Part shown: positions 57,007 through 64,000 of the stretch, piece after piece
Layout of the letters: the number at the start of each line of letters is the position of its first letter
Position numbering within the stretch: the first letter of the stretch is position 1
Assembly (NCBI RefSeq): GCF_018614035.1
Contig: NZ_JAGGPA010000001.1
Span: 62,001-126,000, forward strand
Length of the DNA: 64,000 nt
Source of the DNA: Streptomyces sp. ISL-96
Lineage (GTDB): Bacteria; Actinomycetota; Actinomycetes; Streptomycetales; Streptomycetaceae
Direction: 5' to 3'
Notes under the pieces: model-generated
The model's database searches: none
The model's input: only the letters and a program-made list of their open reading frames with translations
Told to the model about the DNA's origin: nothing
Translations under genes and position numbers: made by a program

Positions 57007-57036
57007 CCCGTCATCCTCCCATTTAGCGTCGGAGTC

Positions 57037-58173
57037 ATGGAGAACGTACTGCGCCCGTTGCTGGTCATTGGTGGCTCGGTCGCGCTCACGCTGCTCGTCG
57101 GCTGGGCCGCCGATCTCCTTTTGCGCCGGACCGATGCCCGTCACCACGAGACCCCCCTGTGGGGCCTGCTGCGCCGCTGCCGCGTCCCACTGCAGGTGCT
57201 GCTGCTCGCCGCGGTCCTGAGAGGGGCGTACGCGAAGACCGACCTGAGGATGGTCCAGGACCACAGGGCCGGTATCGGCCAGACGCTCTCGCTGGTGCTG
57301 ATCGGTGCCAGTGCGTGGCTGGTGGTGCGGATCGCCTCCGCCATCGTGGAATCGTCGTACGCGCGCTACGCGTCCTCGACCCGCGATCCGGCCCGGGTAC
57401 GGCGCGTCCGCACCCAGGTCACGCTGATCATGCGGATCGTGACCGCGGTCGTGGCGGTGGTGGCGGTCGGCGCGATGCTGATGACCTTCCCCGGCATGCG
57501 GACGATCGGTACGTCGATGCTCGCCTCGGCCGGAATCATCGGCATCGTGGCCGGTGTCGCGGCCCAGTCGACCCTCGGCAACCTCTTCGCCGGCTTCCAG
57601 ATCGCCTTCGGTGACATGGTGCGCATAGGGGACACGGTGGTCGTGGACGGCGAATGGGGCACGGTGGAGGAGGTCACGCTCACGTTCCTGGCCGTACGGA
57701 CCTGGGACGAGCGGCGGATCACCATGCCGGTGTCGTACTTCACCAGCAAGCCGTTCGAGAACTGGTCGCGCGGCGGCGCCCAGATGACCGGCACGGTCTT
57801 CTTCCACCTCGACCACAGCGCGCCGGTGGACCTGATGCGGGAGAAGCTCCAGGAGATCCTGGGCACGTGCAAGGCGTGGGACGGCCGCGACTGGGGCCTG
57901 GCGGTCACCGATACGACGCCGAACACCATGCAGGTACGGGCGGTCGTCACGGCCAAGGACGCGGACGACGTCTGGACGGTGCGATGCACGGTTCGCGAGC
58001 AGCTGATCGGCTGGCTGGCCGAGAAGCACCCGTATGCCCTCCCCCGCATCGCCACGGCCCCGGCGGCCCACCCCCCGAACGGCAACGGCCACCGCCCGCC
58101 GGAGGCGATCACGCGTGCCGAGGACGACACGACCGACACGACCGACACGACCCCGCGCACGGGCCGCGGGTGA
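57037..58173 (+). CDS. Mechanosensitive channel, MscS family
   Basis: 378 aa from ATG 57037. Five spans: RPLLVIGGSVALTLLVGWAA, the VPLQVLLLAAVLRGAY segment, TLSLVLIGASAWLVVRIASA, IVTAVVAVVAVGAMLMTF, and the pore helix IIGIVAGVAAQSTLGNLFAG (about 166-185) followed by FQIAFGDMVRIGDTVVVDGE, which is the family signature. The beta and alpha/beta cytoplasmic cage domains follow to about residue 330. The last 45 residues are Pro/Thr/Asp repeats (DTTDTTDTT). It relieves osmotic pressure. Ends 15 bp from the vestigial stop of the convergent antiporter. Confidence 0.93.
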   Translation: MENVLRPLLVIGGSVALTLLVGWAADLLLRRTDARHHETPLWGLLRRCRVPLQVLLLAAVLRGAYAKTDLRMVQDHRAGIGQTLSLVLIGASAWLVVRIASAIVESSYARYASSTRDPARVRRVRTQVTLIMRIVTAVVAVVAVGAMLMTFPGMRTIGTSMLASAGIIGIVAGVAAQSTLGNLFAGFQIAFGDMVRIGDTVVVDGEWGTVEEVTLTFLAVRTWDERRITMPVSYFTSKPFENWSRGGAQMTGTVFFHLDHSAPVDLMREKLQEILGTCKAWDGRDWGLAVTDTTPNTMQVRAVVTAKDADDVWTVRCTVREQLIGWLAEKHPYALPRIATAPAAHPPNGNGHRPPEAITRAEDDTTDTTDTTPRTGRG

Positions 58174-58188
58174 CTCGTCGGGAGGCGC

Positions 58189-59837
58189 CTACCGCAGGCT
58201 GCGCACGTCCAAGTGATGCGTACTGATGCCCGGTTGATCCATACCGTCGGGGCATGACCCACGGAATCCTCACGGCGGCACTCATTGCGGTCGACAACCT
58301 CCGGGTCCGCCCCCGGTTCGTTCCGTGCGGACAGCACCTCGTGCCGCGCCGCCGACATCATCTCGCGCTGGATCCGGTGCACGGACTTCACCCGCTCGAC
58401 GCGCTGCGCGTACGCCTCGCGCCGCTCGTCGTCCACGATGTCCGGACTGATCCTCGCCCCGATGTCGAACGCACCACGCAGGAGCCGCTCCAGGACGTCC
58501 TCGGGCAGGTCCTCGACGTCCTGGATCTCCTTGAGCCTGCGCTTGGCGGCCTTGGCGGCCCGTACCGCGAGCCCGTGTTCGAGCTCGCGCTCCGCCCCCG
58601 TGTCCGCGCGTACGCCGAGCCTGCGCACCAGCCACGGCAGCGTGAGCCCCTGGACGACGAGTGTCGTCAGGATGACCGAGAACGCGATGAAGATGATCTC
58701 GTCCCGCGCCGGGAACGGCGAACCGTCGGCCGTCTTCAGCGGAATCGCCAGCGCCAGCGCGACCGACGCCACGCCCCGCATCCCCGACCACCACATGACG
58801 ACGGTCTCCCGCCAGCTGACGGGAATGTCCTCGTCGTAGTCCCGCAGCGTGTGCAGCCGCTTGGCCAGCCAGGTCGCCGGCAGCAGCCACGCCAGCCGTA
58901 CGCCGACGACCACCGCGACGATCGCTCCGCCCCAGCCGAGCATCTCGCCCAGGCGGTCGTCAGCCGTACCGAAGACGTTGTGCAGCTCCAGGCCGATCAG
59001 CCCGAACGCGACACCGGTGACCAGGGTGTCGACGATCTGCCAGAAGGTCCGTCCGGCGATGCGGCCGAGTACGTCGTCGGCGTCGACGGCGTGCTCGGCC
59101 AGATACAGCGCGATGACGAGTACGGCGAGCACGCCGGAGCCCTTGAACTCCTCCGCCAGCACATAGGCGACGAAGGGCGCCAGCAGCGTCAGGCTGATCT
59201 GCAGGGTCGCATCGCCGAGGTAGCCCATCAGCTTGTCGGTCGTCCAGCCGAGCCCGAACCCGACGACGACGGCGACGAGAGCGGAGAGAAAGAGCTCGCC
59301 GACCGCGACCGGCCAGGAGAACGTTCCGCTCACCGCCGCCGCGATCGCCACGTGATAGAGCACGATGGCCGTCACATCGTTGAACAGCCCCTCGCCCTCC
59401 AGGATCGACACGAGCCGCCGCGGCAGCCCCAACGAACCGGCCACGGCAGTCGCCGCGATCGGGTCGGGCGGGGCGACGAGCGCCCCCAGCGCGATGGCCG
59501 CGGCCAGCGGCAGCCCCGGCACGAGGGCGCCCGCGACGGCGGCCACGGCGGCCATCGTCACGAAGACGAGCGCCACTGCGAGCAGCAGGATGGGCCTGAT
59601 GTTCGCGGCGAACTGCCGCCACGAGGTGCGCTGTACGGCGGCGTACAGCAGCGGCGGCAGGACCAGCGGCAGGATGTACTCGGGCGGGATCTCGACGTTC
59701 GGTACGAACGGCAGCAGCGCCAGAACGATTCCGGCGAGCGTCATCAGTACCGGCGCCGGCAGCCCGAGACGTTCCCCGAGCGGCACCGTGACGACGGCCC
59801 CGAGCAACAGCAGGAACAGCAGGGCCAATTGATCCAC
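58189..59837 (-). CDS. Na+/H+ antiporter (CPA1/NhaP type), 3' end disrupted
   Basis: Starts at GTG 59837 (MDQLALLFLLLLGAVVTVPL) with GGAAGG 7 nt upstream. About twelve spans, then a cytoplasmic helical tail. Landmarks: GALVAPPDPIAATAVAGSLG (ion-binding TM, Asp), EGEGLFNDVTAIVLYHVA (Asn-Asp) and WSGMRGVASVALALAIPL. The conserved frame ends at PGADPEVVDR (about 58287). The expected family tail HLDVRSLR and TAG occur at 58189-58215, out of frame, after about 70 foreign bases. Read in frame, the gene instead runs to 57366, antisense to mscS. The transport core (about 516 residues) is intact. Confidence 0.85.
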
Positions 59838-59878
59838 GGTGCACCTTCCGGCGGTTCGGAATCTCGACAATCAATGAC

Positions 59879-59908
59879 GATCAGCGACGATCAGCGCCGA
59901 TCAAGACC
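59879..59908. repeat. Three 10-bp tandem repeats upstream of the antiporter
   Basis: GATCAGCGAC, GATCAGCGCC and GATCAAGACC follow one another exactly, one helical turn apart, 42-71 bp upstream of the antiporter GTG. The remaining gap to 60005 shows nothing else. Confidence 0.55.
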
Positions 59909-60005
59909 CCAAGCGTGCCACTACTCCCGGATCCGCTGCCGGATCCAGACGCCGGCTCTGGACAGCCCCGGCGCCCCTTTCCCCACCATCAGCGGGCAGC
60001 GAAAT

Positions 60006-60032
60006 GGGGCCACAGCCTTGAGCTGTGACCCC
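60006..60032 (-). terminator. Terminator after the GNAT gene
   Basis: GGGGCCACAGC (60006-60016) pairs with GCTGTGACCCC (60022-60032) around CTTGA, with one G-T type pair. It ends the lspA-rluD-GNAT transcript. Confidence 0.75.
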
Positions 60033-60052
60033 ATGAGCGCGCTGAGCCGCGC

Positions 60053-60526
60053 CTACAACCCGCGCCTCATCGCCTGGTGCGGAATGCCCGCGTCCGGGAA
60101 TTCCGGCCCGTACCCGGCGTACCCGAGCCGCTCGTAGAAGCCGAGCGCGTGCGTCTGCGCGTGCAGGTCCACCGCGCGCAGCCCCCGCTCCCGCGCCGCG
60201 CCCTCGATCGCCCGCACCAGCGCCGCCCCGACGCCGAGCCCGCGCGCCTCGCGGCGGACGGCCAGCCTGCCGAGCGAGCCGACCGACTCGTCCCCGCCGG
60301 TCTTGCCGGCCGCGGCGGCCCCGTACAGCAGCCGCCCCGTGCCGAGCGGCAGCCCGTCGCCGGTCACGGCCAGGACGTGCACCGCGCCGGCGTCGTACGC
60401 GTCGTACTCGATGTCGGCGGGCACCCGCTGCTCGACGACGAAGACCTGCTTGCGTACGGCGAAACAGGCTTCCATGTCGGCAGGCCCGTCAGCGATCCGG
60501 ACGACGTACGCGGCGGACGTACTCAT
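60053..60526 (-). CDS. GNAT family N-acetyltransferase
   Basis: 157 aa. Acetyl-CoA binding is shown by LGRLAVRREARGLGVGAALV (RxxGxG type, about 86-105), and the ElaA-like pattern by FAVRKQVFVVEQRVPADIEY (about 22-41) and LHAQTHALGFYERLGYAGYG near the C-terminus. ElaA-type members have no settled substrate. It starts 10 nt after the rluD stop and is probably in the lspA-rluD transcript, as in other Streptomyces. Confidence 0.92.
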   Translation of the reverse strand: MSTSAAYVVRIADGPADMEACFAVRKQVFVVEQRVPADIEYDAYDAGAVHVLAVTGDGLPLGTGRLLYGAAAAGKTGGDESVGSLGRLAVRREARGLGVGAALVRAIEGAARERGLRAVDLHAQTHALGFYERLGYAGYGPEFPDAGIPHQAMRRGL

Positions 60527-60536
60527 CGCCGCGCGC

Positions 60537-61478
60537 TCACTCGCTCTCGGCGCGGATCACATCCAGCGCCTTCTGGAGGTCGGCGGGGTACGAGCTCTCG
60601 AACTCGACCCACTGCCCGTCCGACGGGTGCTCGAAGCCGAGCCGCATCGCGTGCAGCCACTGCCGCGTCAGGCCGAGCCGCTTGCCCATCGTCGGGTCGG
60701 CGCCGTACGTCAGGTCACCCACGCACGGGTGGCGGTGAGCGGACATGTGCACGCGGATCTGGTGCGTACGCCCGGTCTCCAGCTTGATGTCGAGGAGCGA
60801 CGCGGCCCTGAAGGCCTCGATCAGGTCGTAGTGCGTGACGGAAGGCTTGCCCTCGGCCGTCACGGCCCACTTGTAGTCGTGGTTGGGGTGGCGCCCGATC
60901 GGGGCGTCGATCGTGCCGCTCATCGGGTCGGGGTGGCCCTGGACCAGCGCGTGGTACTTCTTCACGACGACCCGGTCCCGGAACTGCGCCTTGAGCAGCG
61001 TGTACGCCCGCTCCGACTTGGCCACGACCATGAGGCCCGACGTACCGACGTCGAGGCGGTGCACGATGCCCTGGCGCTCGGCGGCGCCCGACGTCGAGAT
61101 GCGGTACCCGGCGGCGGCGAGCCCGCCGATGACGGTGGTGCCGGTCCAGCCGGGGCTGGGGTGGGCGGCGACGCCGACGGGCTTGTCTATGACGACGATG
61201 TCGTCGTCGTCATGCACGATCTCCATGCCCTCGACGGGCTCGGCGACGATCTGTACGGGGGCTGCGGCCTGCGGCATCTCCACCTCGAGCCAGGCCCCGC
61301 CGTGGACCCGCTCGGACTTCCCGACCACCGCCCCGTCGACCTGAACCTTCCCGGCGGCGGCAAGCTCGGCCGCCTTCGTACGGGAAAACCCGAACATCCG
61401 GGAAATGGCGGCGTCGACGCGCTCGCCCTCAAGGCCATCGGGTACGGGCAGGGTGCGGAACTCGGGAATGGTACTCAC
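60537..61478 (-). CDS. rluD: RluA-family 23S rRNA pseudouridine synthase
   Basis: 313 aa from GTG 61478. An N-terminal S4 domain (about 14-75, [20 protein letters not shown]) precedes the catalytic domain. The nucleophilic Asp is in [20 protein letters not shown] (HRLDxxTSG, about 138-157). [20 protein letters not shown] is the second RluA motif. RluD normally modifies helix 69 of 23S rRNA; which of the RluA/C/D targets it uses is inferred from the S4 domain and the link to lspA. Confidence 0.94.
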   Translation of the reverse strand: MSTIPEFRTLPVPDGLEGERVDAAISRMFGFSRTKAAELAAAGKVQVDGAVVGKSERVHGGAWLEVEMPQAAAPVQIVAEPVEGMEIVHDDDDIVVIDKPVGVAAHPSPGWTGTTVIGGLAAAGYRISTSGAAERQGIVHRLDVGTSGLMVVAKSERAYTLLKAQFRDRVVVKKYHALVQGHPDPMSGTIDAPIGRHPNHDYKWAVTAEGKPSVTHYDLIEAFRAASLLDIKLETGRTHQIRVHMSAHRHPCVGDLTYGADPTMGKRLGLTRQWLHAMRLGFEHPSDGQWVEFESSYPADLQKALDVIRAESE

Positions 61479-61495
61479 CCGTCGAGTATGCCTTG

Positions 61496-62107
61496 TCAGT
61501 CCTTGTGAACGGTCCCGTCGGGGTCCAGCCCCCGGAACGACAGGATCACAATCAGAATGCCGCCGCACACGATCGCCGAGTCCGCGAGGTTGAAGACCGC
61601 GAAGTTCGCCGGGGCGATGAAGTCCACCACGGCGCCCTTGAAGACGCCGGGCGAGCGGAAGATCCGGTCGGTGAGGTTGCCGAGCGCGCCACCGAGCAGC
61701 AGGCCGAGCGCGATGGCCCAGGGCAGGCTGTAGAGCTTGCGCGCGAGCCGGGCGATCACCACGATCACGGCGGCCGCGATGGCCGTGAAGATGACGGTGA
61801 AGGCCTCGCCGATGCCGAACGCGGCGCCGGCGTTCCTGATCGCCTCGAACCTCAGCAGGTCACCGATGACCTGGATCGGCTCGTGATGCTCCAGCTTGGC
61901 CACCACGAGCATCTTGGTGCTCAGATCCAGTACGTAGGCCACCAGGGCCACCGTGAACAGCACAGCGATCCTGCGCTTGCCCCTGCCCGCCGGCTGCTCG
62001 TCCGCAGCCGTGCCGGGGGCCGCCGCGTCGGAGGTCTCGTCCGGCTCAGGTCCCCCGACCTCATCAGGGGTATCCGGCGTACCGATGATGCGCTCCGCCT
62101 CTGCCAC
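61496..62107 (-). CDS. lspA: Lipoprotein signal peptidase II
   Basis: 203 aa from GTG 62107. An unusual 45-residue acidic N-terminus precedes four spans. Family motifs: [19 protein letters not shown] (NxGxAFG), [18 protein letters not shown] (GNxxDR with catalytic Asp) and [18 protein letters not shown] (FNxADS with the second Asp). It cleaves the signal peptide of diacylglyceryl-modified prolipoproteins made by Lgt (22017). It is followed 17 nt later by rluD. Confidence 0.97.
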   Translation of the reverse strand: MAEAERIIGTPDTPDEVGGPEPDETSDAAAPGTAADEQPAGRGKRRIAVLFTVALVAYVLDLSTKMLVVAKLEHHEPIQVIGDLLRFEAIRNAGAAFGIGEAFTVIFTAIAAAVIVVIARLARKLYSLPWAIALGLLLGGALGNLTDRIFRSPGVFKGAVVDFIAPANFAVFNLADSAIVCGGILIVILSFRGLDPDGTVHKD

Positions 62108-62178
62108 GTGAGTCCCTCAACCTAGGTGCCTGACTGAGCACGAGGGTACGGCACACACGTACGGACAGACTTGTGGTG

Positions 62179-62952
62179 TCAGTAGCGGCGCTCCTGCTTC
62201 TGCTTGTCCTCGACGCAGAGCGTGGCGCGCGGGAAGGCCTGCATGCGCGCCTTGCCGATCGGCTTGCCGCAGACCTCACAGAGTCCGTACGTCCCCGCGT
62301 CCAGCCGCTCCAGGGCCCGCTCGGTCTGTTCCAGACGTTCGCGGGCGCTGGCCGCCAGTGCCAGCTCGTACTCGCGGGAGATGTTCTTGGTACCGGTGTC
62401 GGCCTGGTCGTCGCCCGCGCCGTCCCCGGAGTCCCGCATCAGTCCGGTCACCGCCTCCTCCGACGCGATGATCTCGGCCCTGAGACCGGCGACCTCCTGT
62501 TCCAGCGCGGCCCGCGCCTCGGCGACCTCGTCCGGGGTCCAGGGATCCTCCCCCGGCCTGACGGCGAGCTCGCCGGGGGCCGCCGGGGCGACCGTGAGGG
62601 ACGCGGGAAGCCCTGTCGTCGTAGCCGTGGCCGCCTTCTTGGCGCCCGTGGTCCTGCTCGCGGTCTTCTTGGCAACCACCGTCTTGGCTCCTGTCTCTTC
62701 CGCGGCCGCAGCCGCCCCCTTGGCCGCAGGAGCGGCCCTCTTCGCAGCCGCCTTCTCGGCAGGTGCCTTCTTGGCCGGTGCCGCCTTCTTCGCCACAGCC
62801 TTCTTCGCGGCGCTCTTCTTGGCGGCGGTCTCCTTGGCAGCGGCCCTTTTCGCGACGGCCTTCTTCGCGACGGCTGCGTTGTCCGCGTGGTCCGCGTGCT
62901 CCGTCGTGCCGATCCCGTCTGCGCTCTCTGCGGCGGTCTTCTTAGCCACCAT
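62179..62952 (-). CDS. DksA/TraR-type zinc-finger protein with histone-H1-like N-terminus
   Basis: 257 aa from ATG 62952 with GAAGGGG 8 nt upstream. Residues 20-115 are Lys/Ala-rich with repeated AKKA, AAKK and PAKK units, as in H1-like DNA-binding tails. The C-terminal half has a coiled coil (EVAEARAALEQEVAGLRAEI, then SREYELALAASARERLEQTE) and the zinc finger YGLCEVCGKPIGKARMQAFP...LCVEDKQ. The spacing is CxxC-x17-C, but the fourth ligand position is Asp. The coiled-coil plus finger shape is that of DksA/TraR, which enters the RNA polymerase secondary channel; regulation by it is inference. It lies upstream of lspA. Confidence 0.9.
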   Translation of the reverse strand: MVAKKTAAESADGIGTTEHADHADNAAVAKKAVAKRAAAKETAAKKSAAKKAVAKKAAPAKKAPAEKAAAKRAAPAAKGAAAAAEETGAKTVVAKKTASRTTGAKKAATATTTGLPASLTVAPAAPGELAVRPGEDPWTPDEVAEARAALEQEVAGLRAEIIASEEAVTGLMRDSGDGAGDDQADTGTKNISREYELALAASARERLEQTERALERLDAGTYGLCEVCGKPIGKARMQAFPRATLCVEDKQKQERRY

Positions 62953-63225
62953 GGCCGCGGCCCCTTCACATATTGTGATCTTGCTCGCGCATCGTGCTGG
63001 GACGATAAGTCGACCCCAGCCCCGCGGCAACGGGGCACGCCGCCGGTTGGGCCCCGCCGTACGCGGGACACGGTGAGCCTGCATCGGTTGTGCCCAGCTC
63101 TCCGCCCGGTAATCCGCTCCGGGGGATGCGGGCGGAGTCCGCGGGCCGCGTATGGCCATTCGGGTTATCGGTGTACGCCCCGGCGCCGCGCGGAAAACGG
63201 GGCGGCCGCCCGGCCCCCCGGCCCG

Positions 63226-63231
63226 TACACT
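63226..63231 (+). promoter_or_regulatory. Probable -10 of the ileS leader
   Basis: TACACT fits the actinobacterial -10 (TANNNT) and would start transcription near 63238, just before the T-box leader. No good -35 is visible. The rest of 62953-63225 shows no gene. Confidence 0.5.
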
Positions 63232-63239
63232 GGGCGCAG

Positions 63240-63515
63240 CGAAAGGCCTCGAAGGGGACGAGTAGCGTCGTACGCAGCCAAGAGCGACCCGGGGACGGTG
63301 TGAGCCCGGGGGCCGGCCCGACGTGAAGCATCACCCCTGAGCCGCCGGAAGAAAGCTTTGAACAGTGGGCTCCGCCCACGGACGCAAGGCGAGTAGAACC
63401 GGCATCGCTGCCCCAATGAGGGGGTCACGGGCGCCGCCCGGGGCCAAGGAGGGTGGTACCGCGGGAGCAGCACAGCGCTCTCGTCCCTCCGACGGAAGTC
63501 ACAGTCCGCCGGAGG
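63240..63515 (+). ncRNA. T-box leader controlling ileS translation
   Basis: Stem I region: GACGAGTAGCG near 63261-63272 gives the AGTA of the S-turn, and GTGAAGCATCACC (63323-63335) gives the matching GAA followed by specifier ATC (63330-63332, isoleucine) and a purine. The T-box GGGTGGTACCGCGG is at 63451-63464, with TGG to bind the uncharged tRNA ACCA end. GGAGGG (63448-63453) can pair with CCCTCC (63485-63490). The same CCTCCG (63486-63491) can instead pair with CGGAGG (63510-63515), hiding the ribosome site. There is no T-run terminator, so control is translational. Confidence 0.9.
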
Positions 63516-63520
63516 AATCG

Positions 63521-64000
63521 ATGTCGCTGTACCGCCAGGTGCCCGCCCAGGTCGACCTGCCCGCCCTTGAGCACGCCGTGCTCGAATTCTGGCGCGAGAA
63601 CAAGGTCTTCTCGAAGAGTCTCGAACAGTCCGAGGGACGCCCTGAGTGGGTGTTCTACGAGGGCCCGCCCACCGCCAACGGCATGCCGGGCGCGCACCAC
63701 ATCGAGGCCCGCGTCTTCAAGGACGTCTTCCCGCGCTTTCGCACCATGCGGGGCTATCACGTCGCCCGCAAGGCCGGCTGGGACTGCCACGGCCTGCCCG
63801 TCGAGCTCGCCGTCGAGAAGGAGCTCGGCTTCAACGGCAAGAAGGACATCGAGGCGTACGGCATCGCGGAATTCAACGCGAAGTGCCGCGAGTCGGTCAC
63901 CCGCCACACCGACGCCTTCGCCGAGCTCACGACCCGCATGGGGTACTGGACGGACCTCGACAACGCGTACCGGACCATGGATCCGTCGTACGTCCAGTCG
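63521..64000 (+). CDS. ileS: Isoleucyl-tRNA synthetase (3' end cut by window)
   Basis: 160 residues are visible, from ATG 63521 with GGAGG 6 nt upstream (MSLYRQVPAQVDLPALEHAV). The class I HIGH-type motif appears in PPTANGMPGAHHIEARVFKD (about 49-68), followed by PRFRTMRGYHVARKAGWDCH and GLPVELAVEKELGFNGKKDI, the IleS form of the Rossmann start. This is the eukaryote-like (type 2) pattern seen in actinobacteria. The preceding T-box has an isoleucine specifier, which confirms the identity independently. Confidence 0.97.
   Translation, partial: MSLYRQVPAQVDLPALEHAVLEFWRENKVFSKSLEQSEGRPEWVFYEGPPTANGMPGAHHIEARVFKDVFPRFRTMRGYHVARKAGWDCHGLPVELAVEKELGFNGKKDIEAYGIAEFNAKCRESVTRHTDAFAELTTRMGYWTDLDNAYRTMDPSYVQS

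Noticed and set aside
57366..58188. C-terminal 270 codons of the antiporter frame, antisense to mscS
   Set aside because: Unlike any transporter tail; it follows the disrupted junction and runs antisense through conserved mscS codons, so it is unlikely to be a selected protein segment.
58254..60137. Plus-strand frame beginning MTHGILTAALIAVDN across the antiporter
   Set aside because: Only the first dozen or so codons look gene-like (noted as part of the junction scar); the rest is an antisense shadow.

Overview
This window is chromosomal DNA from a high-GC actinobacterium, almost certainly Streptomyces. The grounds are the strong third-position G/C bias, frequent GTG starts, 1- and 4-nt stop/start overlaps, a PriA-type hisA next to trp genes, a trpM-like small gene, a class of short ileS T-box leader typical of actinobacteria, and a gene order (gltBD, lgt, trp, his, dnaE, rluD-lspA-traR-ileS) that, from memory, is the core-chromosome order of Streptomyces. 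No tRNA, rRNA, insertion sequence, prophage or CRISPR array was seen. Both edges cut genes: an acyl-CoA dehydrogenase on the left and ileS on the right.

Layout. 0-7.6 kb is mixed and partly decayed: a two-subunit acyl-CoA dehydrogenase, a PNPOx-like protein divergent from a VOC protein across a perfect 27-bp palindrome, an FAD monooxygenase behind a promoter carrying three copies of a CCAAC/GTTG operator, a HutD/VWA pair, relics of fatty-acid genes, and a rhomboid protease. 7.7-14.8 kb holds gltBD (with a GlnR-like box) and a VIT1/CCC1 transporter. 15-22 kb is the most unusual block: four consecutive, translationally coupled or tightly spaced ADP-ribosylglycohydrolase-family genes followed by a class III CoA-transferase and a CitE-like CoA-ester lyase. 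22-37.6 kb is a minus-strand run of lgt, a DsbA-like protein, trpA-trpB-trpM-trpC, three small membrane-protein genes, trpE, hisI, then hisF-ridA-priA-hisH-(55-aa membrane protein)-hisB-hisC-hisD, interrupted by one plus-strand gene. 37.7-46.6 kb has a repeat-rich membrane protein, a TPR-like protein, a LON-domain protein, YbaK, an ABC exporter and a NYN-domain protein. 46.6-60 kb has dnaE, a DUF2252 protein, a second DsbA-like protein, PhoD, a secreted M43-type metalloprotease, a DLH hydrolase, an MscS channel and a Na+/H+ antiporter whose 3' end has been disrupted. 60-64 kb is the conserved GNAT-rluD-lspA-DksA/TraR block and the T-box-controlled ileS.

How the genes work together. gltBD makes glutamate from glutamine and 2-oxoglutarate, and the trp and his operons consume PRPP, glutamine and serine. 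PriA (HisA plus TrpF activity in this lineage) joins the two pathways, which fits their physical proximity and the lack of a trpF here. Lgt and LspA are the first two lipoprotein-processing enzymes. The four ADP-ribosylglycohydrolase paralogues with CoA-transferase and lyase genes form a coherent operon whose substrate cannot be read from the sequence; it is the best candidate in the window for an undescribed system.
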